A DNA stretch of 64,000 bases from Pedobacter nyackensis. GTDB taxonomy: Bacteria; Bacteroidota; Bacteroidia; Sphingobacteriales; Sphingobacteriaceae. The stretch lies in assembly GCF_900176505.1 (NCBI RefSeq), contig NZ_FWYB01000003.1:372001-436000 (forward strand), read 5' to 3'. Of this stretch, positions 44,138-52,840 are shown one piece after another. Under the pieces are notes generated by a model, which was given only the letters and a program-made list of their open reading frames with translations, searched no databases and had not been told where the DNA came from. The stretch's first letter is position 1. Every line of letters starts with the position of its first letter. Both the position numbers and the translations under genes were made by a program.

Positions 44138-44647
44138 ATGGCAGGATCCCAATTACTCATTCTTGATAAAAAGCAGATACAACAGAAAATAAACCGAATT
44201 GCCTATCAGATACTGGAAGACAATCTTACGGAAAAGGAGATTGTGCTGGCTGGTATCTGGGACAGGGGATATAAACTTGCGTTGAGATTGAAAAAGGTAT
44301 TGACGAAAATCTCTGACCTTAAGGTTACCATGCTTAAGATCGAGCTGGACAGGAAAAACAGTAAATTAGTAGCCAATACCGATCTGGAGGAAACACAATG
44401 GAAGAATAAGGTGATTATTCTTGTTGATGATGTTTTAAACAGCGGAAAAACACTTGCTTATGGACTTGGGGTGTTCTTGAATACGCCACATAAGAAGATC
44501 AGAACAGTGGTGCTGGTAGACAGAAGTCATAAAATATTCCCTATAGCTACAGATTTTGTAGGGCTGAAAATGGCTACTGTTTTAAAGGAGCACGTTGATG
44601 TGATTATGGATGTTGAAGGCGAAGAGGATCGCGTTTATTTAAGCTAA
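44138..44647 (+). CDS. PyrR-like phosphoribosyltransferase
   Basis: A 169-residue type I phosphoribosyltransferase. The PRPP-binding motif is ILVDDVLNSGKTL near 104-116, and VLVDRSHKIFPIATDFVG after it matches the PyrR group. In Bacillus and relatives PyrR binds pyr mRNA and also has weak uracil phosphoribosyltransferase activity. Here no pyr gene is adjacent, so a metabolic role (salvage of uracil or another base) or action on a distant mRNA are equally open. The loop before the motif (LDRKNSKL) is short. Confidence 0.85.
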   Translation: MAGSQLLILDKKQIQQKINRIAYQILEDNLTEKEIVLAGIWDRGYKLALRLKKVLTKISDLKVTMLKIELDRKNSKLVANTDLEETQWKNKVIILVDDVLNSGKTLAYGLGVFLNTPHKKIRTVVLVDRSHKIFPIATDFVGLKMATVLKEHVDVIMDVEGEEDRVYLS

Positions 44648-44673
44648 TCATGTTATAGAAAGGGAGATACTGT

Positions 44674-45639
44674 ATGCTATTATTTGTTTATGCAGTTCTC
44701 GTTTTTCTGGTTTTAAGATTTAGTGTTACCTTATTCAATTTCCTTTCTAACCCAAAACTCGGGTATTACGGCAAGCATTTTACAGAGCAAGTTTCTGTAA
44801 TTGTTTTAACTTCATTAGCAGAAAATGATGTGGAGGAATTGCTTTTTTCAGTCGAAAATCAGGATTATCAATATACAGAAGTTATTGTTCAACAAGGGGA
44901 AAGCATCCCTGAACTCGTTAACCGGGCAACAGGAAGATATCTTTTGTTTACATCATCCGGTGTTACGCTACAAAACGGGTTAATAAATAGTCTGATTTAT
45001 CGCACAAAGGTATTTAACCTCGGTGTTTTAAGTTTGATTCCTACGTACAAAGCTTTCGGTTTTATCGAGAAATGTTTGTATCCATTGAGCGATTTTTTGT
45101 TGCTTAACCTGTTGCCATTAAGATTGATCAGGTTAAGTGGCCTTCCTGCATTTACAGCTGGTAATAGCGACTGCCTGTTTTTTGATTCGGCAACTTATAA
45201 ACGCTACAATTGGCATGAAAGGTTGAACGGCAAATTTCCGGAGGCAATAGAAATTATAAAAATGGTAAAGCAGCAGCAACTGAAGGCGGAGGTTTTACTG
45301 GCTAATAAATTTATCTATCATCGTATAGATCTGAAGGATATGGCAGGTTTCTCCAGGAGTTTGTTGCAGACTTTTTCGGATAGTAATTTAGCCATGCTGA
45401 TGTATTTGGCGCTCGTTATTGTTGGCCCTGTTGTAGTGGTGTTGTTTAGCCTTAATCCGGCATTAGCAGTCCTTTTATTCGGACTGATCTTCCTGACAAG
45501 AGTCATGATTGCATTTTTAACTGCACAAAGTCCCATTTTGAATGTATTGTTGCATCCGATACAAATGGCGATGTTGTTTGTGTTATTGCTTAGAGGGGGA
45601 TGGGAGCGTGCGAAGGAGTCAATTAAACGTAAGAAATAG
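44674..45639 (+). CDS. Membrane-anchored glycosyltransferase-2-like protein without DxD
   Basis: A 321-residue protein with one N-terminal hydrophobic helix (1-24) and two or three C-terminal ones (about 240-310), around a domain whose order of strands (VSVIVLTSLAEND, YTEVIVQQGES, GRYLLFTSSGVTL) follows a GT-A family 2 fold. The place where these enzymes have DxD reads TSSG, and no QxxRW-like motif is visible, so a normal nucleotide-sugar transfer is doubtful. The Shine-Dalgarno-like GGGAGAT is 6 bases before the ATG. Start and context next to ispH give no function. Confidence 0.7.
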   Translation: MLLFVYAVLVFLVLRFSVTLFNFLSNPKLGYYGKHFTEQVSVIVLTSLAENDVEELLFSVENQDYQYTEVIVQQGESIPELVNRATGRYLLFTSSGVTLQNGLINSLIYRTKVFNLGVLSLIPTYKAFGFIEKCLYPLSDFLLLNLLPLRLIRLSGLPAFTAGNSDCLFFDSATYKRYNWHERLNGKFPEAIEIIKMVKQQQLKAEVLLANKFIYHRIDLKDMAGFSRSLLQTFSDSNLAMLMYLALVIVGPVVVVLFSLNPALAVLLFGLIFLTRVMIAFLTAQSPILNVLLHPIQMAMLFVLLLRGGWERAKESIKRKK

Positions 45640-45660
45640 AAAAAACAGGCAGATTTTATG

Positions 45661-45668
45661 TAAATTTG
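45661..45668 (+). promoter_or_regulatory. -7 box of ispH
   Basis: TAAATTTG is a full match to TAnnTTTG, 22 bases before the ATG; no TTG at -33. Confidence 0.5.
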
Positions 45669-45690
45669 TAGCATCTCATAAATAACAAAT

Positions 45691-46545
45691 ATGTCAGTGA
45701 AACACAATTTAGCCGTAACTATAGATAAAGCTTCGGGCTTTTGCTTTGGGGTAGTTTATGCTATAGATATGGCTGAGGATATATTGGACAACGAAGATTA
45801 TCTGTATTGCCTTGGCGACATTGTGCACAATGATGAAGAGGTTAAACGTTTAACAGATAAGGGGCTCAGGATTATAGATCATGAGCAATTGCAGCATCTT
45901 CACAAAGAAAAGGTTTTGATTCGTGCACATGGTGAAGCGCCTTCTACTTATGAGCTTGCGTTAAATAATGAACTGACTCTGATAGATGCTTCTTGTCCTG
46001 TTGTACTAAAATTGCAAAACAGAATCAAGAATTCTCATGATGATGAGGAGCAGATCCTGATATTTGGAAAGCATGGACATGCGGAAGTGATCGGCTTACA
46101 GGGGCAGACAGATGGTAAGGCTATCGTTTTTCAGGATATTAAAGAACTGGACGGTGTTGATTTACCAGCTAAGTTTACGCTGTATAGTCAAACCACAAAG
46201 AGTACAGATAAGTTTTATGAGATTAAGGATGAACTGATCGGAAGGGGCTATGATGTGAAAGCAAATGATACCATTTGCAGACAAGTGTCTAACCGTTATG
46301 GAGATTTAGAGAAATTTGTTGCAAATTTTGATAAGATCCTTTTTGTTTCCGGTAAAAAATCCTCGAATGGAAAGGTTTTGTACGACGTGTGCAAAAAATA
46401 TAATGAGCACTCTTATTTTATTTCTAATATTGAAGAAATAGATATGAATTGGTTCTCAGCCAACGACAACGTCGGCATCTGTGGAGCAACATCAACGCCA
46501 ATGTGGCTTATGGAAGAAGTAAAAGCTTATCTTCTTCATCATTAA
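45691..46545 (+). CDS. ispH: 4-hydroxy-3-methylbut-2-enyl diphosphate reductase
   Basis: The last enzyme of the MEP isoprenoid pathway, a [4Fe-4S] protein that gives isopentenyl and dimethylallyl diphosphate. The three cluster cysteines are in SGFCFGV near 14, DASCPVV near 101 and DTICRQVSNRY near 195. The substrate histidines are in DIVHNDEE and IRAHGEAP, and the closing CGATSTP segment is present. 284 residues is normal. It shows the organism uses the MEP route. Confidence 0.96.
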   Translation: MSVKHNLAVTIDKASGFCFGVVYAIDMAEDILDNEDYLYCLGDIVHNDEEVKRLTDKGLRIIDHEQLQHLHKEKVLIRAHGEAPSTYELALNNELTLIDASCPVVLKLQNRIKNSHDDEEQILIFGKHGHAEVIGLQGQTDGKAIVFQDIKELDGVDLPAKFTLYSQTTKSTDKFYEIKDELIGRGYDVKANDTICRQVSNRYGDLEKFVANFDKILFVSGKKSSNGKVLYDVCKKYNEHSYFISNIEEIDMNWFSANDNVGICGATSTPMWLMEEVKAYLLHH

Positions 46546-46600
46546 AAAGTAATTATTCCTTTTCGGGTAGATGATAAAACGGAAAAACGGTTTGAATGGT

Positions 46601-46608
46601 TAATTTTG
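46601..46608 (+). promoter_or_regulatory. -7 box of hemH
   Basis: TAATTTTG matches TAnnTTTG, 10 bases before the ATG at 46619; a leader of only a few bases follows. Confidence 0.45.
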
Positions 46609-46618
46609 GGGAATAATT

Positions 46619-47632
46619 ATGGGAAAAAAGGGTGTACTTTTAGTGAATTTAGGAACTCCGGATAGTCCGGAGGTTGGTGATGTGCGTAAATATCTTGATC
46701 AGTTTCTGATGGATGAACGTGTAATCGATATCAATGCTTTTAATCGTACTCTATTGGTTAAGGGTGTTATTGTTCCATTTCGCAGTCCGAAAACTTCAAA
46801 GCTTTATAAAGAGATTTGGGATGAGAACGGCTCCCCATTATTATACTTCAGTAAAATACAGGCCGCATTGGTGCAGGAACAACTTGGCGATGAGTACCAT
46901 GTAGAACTGGCTATGCGTTATCAGAACCCGTCTATCTTGTCGGCTTTGGAAAAGATGAAAGCCGGTTTGGTTGAAAGCATTAAAGTTATTCCGTTATTCC
47001 CTCAGTATGCTTCTGCAAGTAGTGGATCGGTAATTCAACTGGTGATGGAACTGGTTAGTAAATGGGCAACCATTCCCGCTATTAGCTTCGTAAACTCTTT
47101 TCATGATAATGAATTGATGATTGAAACTTTTGCAGAGAATGCTAAAAAGTATCAACCGGAAACATTTGATCATGTTTTATTTAGTTTCCATGGGCTGCCT
47201 GAGCGCCAGTTATTGAAATGCGATCATACTGGGAACTATTGTTTGAAAAAGGACAATTGCTGTGAGACCCTAAATGATACAAATAAAATGTGTTATTCTG
47301 CACAAGGACATAATACAGCGAGACTTATTGCTGAAAAAATGAATCTTTCCAGAGCAGATTATACGGTTTGTTTCCAGTCGAGATTGGGGAAAGAACCATG
47401 GGTACAACCTTATACAACTGATGTTTTAAAGAAACTGGCTGTTGAAGGTAAAAAACGACTTTTGGTGTTTAGCCCTGCTTTTGTTGCCGATTGTCTGGAA
47501 ACCCTTTACGAAATTACGGTTGAATACCATGAAGAGTTTAAAGCTCTAGGTGGAGAACATGTTCAATTGGTAGAAAGTTTAAATGACGATCCGAAGTTTA
47601 TTCAGGCTTTGGTTGACATGGCTAAAGGTTAG
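46619..47632 (+). CDS. hemH: Ferrochelatase
   Basis: Inserts Fe2+ into protoporphyrin IX (or coproporphyrin III) to make heme. 337 residues. The start GVLLVNLGTPDSP is typical; the metal-site His is in FSFHGLPERQ and the Glu in FVADCLETLYE. The Cys-rich segment CDHTGNYC...NCCE near 200-216 is longer than in E. coli and could bind a metal or cluster; I do not know that it does. It ends 4 bases inside the convergent kdtA stop region. Confidence 0.96.
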   Translation: MGKKGVLLVNLGTPDSPEVGDVRKYLDQFLMDERVIDINAFNRTLLVKGVIVPFRSPKTSKLYKEIWDENGSPLLYFSKIQAALVQEQLGDEYHVELAMRYQNPSILSALEKMKAGLVESIKVIPLFPQYASASSGSVIQLVMELVSKWATIPAISFVNSFHDNELMIETFAENAKKYQPETFDHVLFSFHGLPERQLLKCDHTGNYCLKKDNCCETLNDTNKMCYSAQGHNTARLIAEKMNLSRADYTVCFQSRLGKEPWVQPYTTDVLKKLAVEGKKRLLVFSPAFVADCLETLYEITVEYHEEFKALGGEHVQLVESLNDDPKFIQALVDMAKG

Positions 47633-48852
47633 AAATATTTAGATAAATACTTAACAATCTGATCTGTAGAGCCGGTTTTAGATGTTACATAATTCTTTGC
47701 AATAAGGCCTTTTTCAGGTGTTTCAGTAAGGATTGAGAAAGCCGTTTCCAGTTCGTTCAAATTACTTATACTTTTCGCAGCGTCTAATTTAATCAGGTCT
47801 TTCGCTTCCTGAAACTTATCGTATTTCGGACCGAATATAACTGGTATGCCAAATGCTGCAGCTTCCAGGGTATTGTGGATGCCGACACCGAAACCTCCTC
47901 CGATATACGCAATTTTTCCGTAGTAATAAAGGTTGGATAACATTCCGATGTTGTCGATGATGAGCACCTGGTGATTGGTTGCAGGGTCATTAATAGTCGC
48001 AAATGTGGAGTACTTTATACCATGCGGGAATAGTTTTTCTATTTCATGGATATGGTTAACACCTATTTCATGAGGTGCTATGATGAACTTCCAGTCGGGG
48101 TGTTTTTTACAAAGCAAGGCAATAAGTTGTTCGTCTTCCGGCCAGGTACTTCCCGCTACAAATACCGGAGCTTTCCCGCAAAATTTTTCAATAACATTTA
48201 GTTTTTTCGGTGTGACTGCATTTTCAGCAACACGATCAAACCTTGTATCGCCACTTAATGTCGCATTTTGGATATTGATACCTTTTAACAGTTCGATACT
48301 TTCTTGATTTTGAACAAAAAAGTGACTCACATAGCTTAGGATTTTTCGGTGAAAGGAACCATAAGGTTTGAAAAAGATCTGATTTGGTCTGAATATCCCT
48401 GATATAATTAATAATGGAATGTTGTTTTTATCCAGTTCCTTAAAATAGTAATACCAGTATTCGTATTTGGTAAAAATAGCCAGCTCAGGATTAAGTGTTG
48501 CTATTAATCGTTTTGCATTTGATGCGGTGTCTAACGGTAAGTAGAAAACGCCATCCGCCAATGCGTAATTTTTCCTAATCTCATAGCCTGAAGGAGAGAA
48601 AAAAGTAATGACGATTTTTTTATTGGGATATTGTTCTTTTACTTTTTCAAGTACAGGTCTGCCTTGCTCAAATTCGCCCAATGATGCGAAATGAAACCAG
48701 ATGTGTGGGCTGCCAGCCTTTATTTTCTTTTCAATATTTGGAAAAATATTCTTTCTGCCATTTATGAAAAGTGAAGCTTTGGTGTTGAATAGGGAAAAGA
48801 TCCTGATTATTAAGCTATAAAGTTGAATTGCAATGTTGTAAAGCCAAAGCAT
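47629..48852 (-). CDS. kdtA: 3-deoxy-D-manno-octulosonic acid (Kdo) transferase
   Basis: A 407-residue inner-membrane GT30 enzyme that adds Kdo to the lipid A precursor. One N-terminal membrane helix (about 1-20) is followed by the Glycos_transf_N domain with WFHFASLGEFEQGRP and the C-terminal GT-B half with VAGSTWPEDEQ, APHEIG, and the conserved GGGFGVGIHNTLEAAAFG stretch. Convergent with hemH, the two stop codons overlapping by 4 bases; no terminator lies between them, so the transcripts must overlap. Confidence 0.95.
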   Translation of the reverse strand: MLWLYNIAIQLYSLIIRIFSLFNTKASLFINGRKNIFPNIEKKIKAGSPHIWFHFASLGEFEQGRPVLEKVKEQYPNKKIVITFFSPSGYEIRKNYALADGVFYLPLDTASNAKRLIATLNPELAIFTKYEYWYYYFKELDKNNIPLLIISGIFRPNQIFFKPYGSFHRKILSYVSHFFVQNQESIELLKGINIQNATLSGDTRFDRVAENAVTPKKLNVIEKFCGKAPVFVAGSTWPEDEQLIALLCKKHPDWKFIIAPHEIGVNHIHEIEKLFPHGIKYSTFATINDPATNHQVLIIDNIGMLSNLYYYGKIAYIGGGFGVGIHNTLEAAAFGIPVIFGPKYDKFQEAKDLIKLDAAKSISNLNELETAFSILTETPEKGLIAKNYVTSKTGSTDQIVKYLSKYF

Positions 48853-48915
48853 TTTGTTTGTTTATTTATTATCTTAGCCGAAGATACTTTAATATAATTA
48901 AAACAGGATTAATAT

Positions 48916-50226
48916 ATGAAAATAGCCGTTATCGGAACAGGGTACGTAGGGTTAGTAACAGGTACTTGCTTATCTGAAACAGGAAATGATGTAATTTGCG
49001 TAGATATTGACGAAGCGAAAGTTTTGAAGATGCAAGGTGGGCAGGTTCCTATATACGAACCGGGACTGGATGTTCTGTTCCACAGAAATATTGCTCAGGG
49101 CCGGTTGACTTTCACTACAGATCTTGCTTCTGCAATTAAGGACGCACAGATTATATTTATGGCATTGCCTACGCCTCCTGGAGGAGATGGAGCTGCTGAC
49201 TTGTCTTATATTTTAGGAGCGGCAAAAGATATTTCCAAACTGGTTACCGAATATAAGGTTATTGTTAATAAATCTACTGTTCCGGTTGGAACAGCTGATA
49301 AGGTGCAAGCAGTTTTTACTGAACATACAGCTGTAGAAATTGATGTAGTATCTAATCCTGAGTTTTTACGCGAAGGTGTTGCCGTAGAGGATTTTATGAA
49401 GCCTGATAGGGTGGTTATTGGAACTAGAAGTGAGAGAGCTCAAAAATTAATGTCAGAGTTGTATGGGCCATATGTTAGACAGGGGAATCCAATCCTGTTT
49501 ATGGATGAGCGCTCATCTGAGTTGACGAAGTATGCTGCTAACTCTTTCCTGGCAACCAAGATTACTTTTATGAACGAGGTAGCTAATTTATGCGAAATTG
49601 TTGGGGCTGACGTTGATGCGGTACGTAAAGGAATCGGATCTGATGCAAGGATCGGGAAACGCTTTTTGTTCCCTGGAATCGGTTATGGTGGTAGCTGCTT
49701 CCCTAAAGATGTGCAAGCCCTGGCTAAATCTGCAGACGAACATAATTACGATTTTCAAATACTGAGATCTGTGATGGAAGTAAATGAAAAACAAAAGACC
49801 ATATTGGTTGATAAACTGCTAAAGTATTATAAAGGAGATCTTAAAGGCAAACATTTTGCTTTATGGGGACTGGCATTTAAGCCTGAAACTGATGATATCC
49901 GTGAAGCTCCATCATTATATATTATTGATGAATTGCTGAAACATGGTGCAACTGTTAGTGCGTTTGACCCTGAAGGGATGAAAAATGTTAAAGCAATTTT
50001 AGGGGATAAGATTAAGTATGCTGTAAATCAGTATGATGCTCTGGTAGATGCGGATGCTTTGTTGATTGCAACAGAATGGTCTGTGTTTAGAAATCCTGAT
50101 TTTGAAAGAATGGAAGAGAGCTTGAGCAATAAGGTTATTTTTGACGGACGTAATTTATATGATCTGCAGAAGATGATTGAACTAGGGTATTATTATAATA
50201 GTGTTGGCCGTAAGCTTATAAATTAA
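48916..50226 (+). CDS. ugd: UDP-glucose 6-dehydrogenase
   Basis: Oxidises UDP-glucose twice with NAD+ to UDP-glucuronate. 436 residues. Rossmann motif [10 protein letters not shown] at 7-16; catalytic Cys in [10 protein letters not shown] near 258; the second nucleotide domain is in the C-terminal third with AFDPEGM. It is the first gene of the nucleotide-sugar operon. An imperfect -7 box TATCTTAG lies at 48870-48877. The next gene starts on the last base of its stop codon. Confidence 0.96.
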   Translation: MKIAVIGTGYVGLVTGTCLSETGNDVICVDIDEAKVLKMQGGQVPIYEPGLDVLFHRNIAQGRLTFTTDLASAIKDAQIIFMALPTPPGGDGAADLSYILGAAKDISKLVTEYKVIVNKSTVPVGTADKVQAVFTEHTAVEIDVVSNPEFLREGVAVEDFMKPDRVVIGTRSERAQKLMSELYGPYVRQGNPILFMDERSSELTKYAANSFLATKITFMNEVANLCEIVGADVDAVRKGIGSDARIGKRFLFPGIGYGGSCFPKDVQALAKSADEHNYDFQILRSVMEVNEKQKTILVDKLLKYYKGDLKGKHFALWGLAFKPETDDIREAPSLYIIDELLKHGATVSAFDPEGMKNVKAILGDKIKYAVNQYDALVDADALLIATEWSVFRNPDFERMEESLSNKVIFDGRNLYDLQKMIELGYYYNSVGRKLIN

Positions 50227-51215
50227 TGAAACGTAAGAAAGTTTTAATTACCGGGGCAGCCGGCTTTTTAGGTTCGCATTTATGCGACAGATTTATCAAA
50301 GAAGGATATTATGTAATTGGGATGGATAATCTGATTACCGGCGATCTGCAAAATATTGAACATCTATTTGGTTTGGAGAACTTCGAGTTTGCACATCATG
50401 ACGTTTCAAAGTTTGTACACGTATCCGGTAAGCTGGATTATATCCTGCATTTTGCTTCACCGGCAAGTCCGATCGACTATTTAAAAATTCCTATCCAAAC
50501 CTTAAAAGTAGGTTCATTGGGAACGCATAACCTGCTTGGTTTGGCGAAAAATAAAAATGCAAGAATGCTGATCGCCTCTACATCTGAAGTTTATGGTGAT
50601 CCGAACGTAAATCCACAGCCAGAAGAATATTGGGGTAATGTAAACCCTGTTGGTCCAAGGGGTGTATATGATGAAGCAAAGCGCTTCCAGGAGGCCATGA
50701 CTATGGCTTATCATACATTTCATGGTGTAGAAACCAGGATTGTAAGGATATTCAATACTTACGGACCAAGAATGCGACTAAATGATGGAAGGGTATTGCC
50801 TGCATTTATCGGCCAGGCTTTGCGTGGCGAAGACCTTACTGTATTTGGTGACGGTTCTCAGACCCGTTCTTTTTGCTATGTGGATGATTTGATAGAAGGG
50901 ATTTACCGCTTGCTGCTTAGCGATTATGCTATGCCTGTGAATATTGGGAATCCTGATGAGATCACCATTAAACAATTTGGTGAGGAAATTATCAAGCTTA
51001 CCGGAACCCAACAGAAAATGGTATTAAGAGATTTGCCAGTTGATGATCCGAAACAGAGACGCCCAGATATTACAAAAGCCAGAACTATTTTGGGCTGGGA
51101 GCCTAAAGTGAGCAGGGAAGAAGGATTAAAAATTACTTACGAATATTTTAAATCCTTGCCTGCTGAGGCTTTAGTGGATAAAGAACATAAAGATTTTACA
51201 AGATATAACCGTTAA
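50226..51215 (+). CDS. UDP-glucuronate decarboxylase (UDP-xylose synthase)
   Basis: A 329-residue extended SDR enzyme that turns UDP-glucuronate into UDP-xylose. The NAD motif GAAGFLGSH is at 10-18, and the catalytic Tyr-Lys is in [11 protein letters not shown] near 145. The [15 protein letters not shown] text ([15 protein letters not shown]) and the [10 protein letters not shown] segment belong to the UXS group. Its substrate is the product of the ugd gene just upstream, which overlaps it by one base, so the pair forms a two-step route. Confidence 0.94.
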   Translation: MKRKKVLITGAAGFLGSHLCDRFIKEGYYVIGMDNLITGDLQNIEHLFGLENFEFAHHDVSKFVHVSGKLDYILHFASPASPIDYLKIPIQTLKVGSLGTHNLLGLAKNKNARMLIASTSEVYGDPNVNPQPEEYWGNVNPVGPRGVYDEAKRFQEAMTMAYHTFHGVETRIVRIFNTYGPRMRLNDGRVLPAFIGQALRGEDLTVFGDGSQTRSFCYVDDLIEGIYRLLLSDYAMPVNIGNPDEITIKQFGEEIIKLTGTQQKMVLRDLPVDDPKQRRPDITKARTILGWEPKVSREEGLKITYEYFKSLPAEALVDKEHKDFTRYNR

Positions 51216-51222
51216 TAAAAGC

Positions 51223-52245
51223 ATGTCTAAAATATTAGTAACCGGTGGAACCGGTTTCATAGGATCACATACAGTTGTTGAATTGCACAATGCTGGTTAT
51301 GAAGTGATCATAGTTGATGATTTTTCTAATTCTAATCCTAAGATACTTCAGCAATTAGAAACAATTACGGGTAGCAAACCTGAATTTGTGGAATTGGATT
51401 TATGTGATGAGGCTAAGGTAAAAGATTTTGTTTCGCAACACAATGACATTACAGGTGTAATTCACTTCGCCGCTTTTAAGGCGGTTGGCGAATCTGTACA
51501 ACAACCTTTAAAATATTACAGGAATAATTTCTATTCCTTAATTAATCTAATCAATGCTTTTAATAGCAAAGTAAATTTGGTTTTTTCTTCTTCTTGTACT
51601 GTTTACGGACAACCTGATGTTTTGCCGGTTACCGAAGATGCGCCTACAAAAAAGGCTGAATCACCTTACGGTAACACCAAACAAATTGCAGAAGAGATAT
51701 TGCAGGAAACTTGTGCCGTAACTCCGGAGCTTAAGGTTACGTCTCTACGTTATTTTAATCCGGTAGGGGCTCATGCTACTGCTTTAATAGGTGAACTTCC
51801 AATTGGTGTTCCTCAAAATCTTGTACCTTTTATCACGCAGTCGGCCATAGGTAAACGCGGTCCGATTACAGTTCATGGTAATGACTACAATACACCTGAC
51901 GGTAGTGCCATAAGAGATTACATCCATGTTGTGGATTTAGCAAAAGCACACGTTGCAGCGATTAAGCGCCTGGAAAGTAAGAAAGCAACAAGCAATTATG
52001 AAGTGTTTAACCTTGGTACAGGTAAAGGCTCGTCGGTATTGCAAATTATTGACGCATTTGAACAATCAACCGGTGTGAAATTAAATTATACTATCGGACC
52101 GAGAAGAGAAGGTGATATAGAGAAAGTTTGGGGAGATGTAACAAAGTCTTCAACAAACCTGGAATGGAAAGCAGAACTTGGTTTGAATGAAATGATGTCA
52201 TCAGCCTGGAAGTGGGAACAATATTTACAGGATAATCCTTTTTAA
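51223..52245 (+). CDS. galE: UDP-glucose 4-epimerase
   Basis: Interconverts UDP-glucose and UDP-galactose. 340 residues. NAD motif GGTGFIGSH at 8-16; the Ser and Tyr-Lys of the active site are in SSSCTVYG near 125 and SPYGNTKQ near 150; RDYIHVVDLA and the ending segment are typical of GalE. It is 7 bases after the decarboxylase gene and is followed with no gap by an unknown gene. Other 4-epimerase substrates (UDP-GlcNAc, UDP-xylose) cannot be excluded. Confidence 0.93.
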   Translation: MSKILVTGGTGFIGSHTVVELHNAGYEVIIVDDFSNSNPKILQQLETITGSKPEFVELDLCDEAKVKDFVSQHNDITGVIHFAAFKAVGESVQQPLKYYRNNFYSLINLINAFNSKVNLVFSSSCTVYGQPDVLPVTEDAPTKKAESPYGNTKQIAEEILQETCAVTPELKVTSLRYFNPVGAHATALIGELPIGVPQNLVPFITQSAIGKRGPITVHGNDYNTPDGSAIRDYIHVVDLAKAHVAAIKRLESKKATSNYEVFNLGTGKGSSVLQIIDAFEQSTGVKLNYTIGPRREGDIEKVWGDVTKSSTNLEWKAELGLNEMMSSAWKWEQYLQDNPF

Positions 52246-52812
52246 ATGCTGTTGAGTGAGCATAAAGACCTGAAGCAGGAGATCAAATCCCTTCCTGAAA
52301 AGGAAAAGGATAAGCTATTGCTCAGGTTAATTGCTAAAGACAAGGTTTTAACGGAACATCTTCATTTTAAGCTACTGGAAGATGAGCATGACCTGGTAAC
52401 GCGACAAGAACTGCTCTTGCATAGCATTGATGAGGGGATTGCTGATTTGAGGGCTAGTAGAAAGTTGAATTCAAAGGAAACACTGTTAAAAATGAGGAAA
52501 TTAAATGGTAGCATTAACCATCATTTCAAGGTAACGAAGGATTTAAATAGTGAAATGGAGCTTAGAATTCACTTGTTAAATGAGATGCCTGTTGGATTTG
52601 ATGAGAGTGTCTTATCCTCTTTGTACAAGTTTAATGAGAAATTGAATGTTTATTTTGTTAAAACCACGATTTCTGTTTTAAATAAATACCATAAAATGCA
52701 CGAAGATCTGCAGTTTGATCTGAAAGCATCTTTAAATACTTTGTTAGATAAAATACATAGCAATAAAATGGCAGCAATTGCGAAATCACTTGCTTTGCCA
52801 ACAGAATTGTAA
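52246..52812 (+). CDS. Conserved hypothetical helical protein in the nucleotide-sugar operon
   Basis: A 188-residue protein of no recognised family. It has no signal peptide, membrane helix or cysteine. It is rich in Lys, Glu, Leu and His and predicted mostly helical, with DKLLLRLIAKDKVLTEHLHF near the start; a stretch at 60-110 is also charged. Its ATG immediately follows the galE stop and it ends 28 bases before rfbB, so it is part of the operon. A scaffold or a regulator of the sugar enzymes is possible, but nothing shows it. Confidence 0.75.
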   Translation: MLLSEHKDLKQEIKSLPEKEKDKLLLRLIAKDKVLTEHLHFKLLEDEHDLVTRQELLLHSIDEGIADLRASRKLNSKETLLKMRKLNGSINHHFKVTKDLNSEMELRIHLLNEMPVGFDESVLSSLYKFNEKLNVYFVKTTISVLNKYHKMHEDLQFDLKASLNTLLDKIHSNKMAAIAKSLALPTEL

Positions 52813-52840
52813 TAAAACTTATAGAAAATAACATCAACCA

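Noticed and set aside
44674..45639. Phytoene/carotenoid-type glycosyltransferase (CrtQ-like) because ispH is next
   Set aside because: The DxD motif is missing and adjacency to one isoprenoid gene is not enough evidence.
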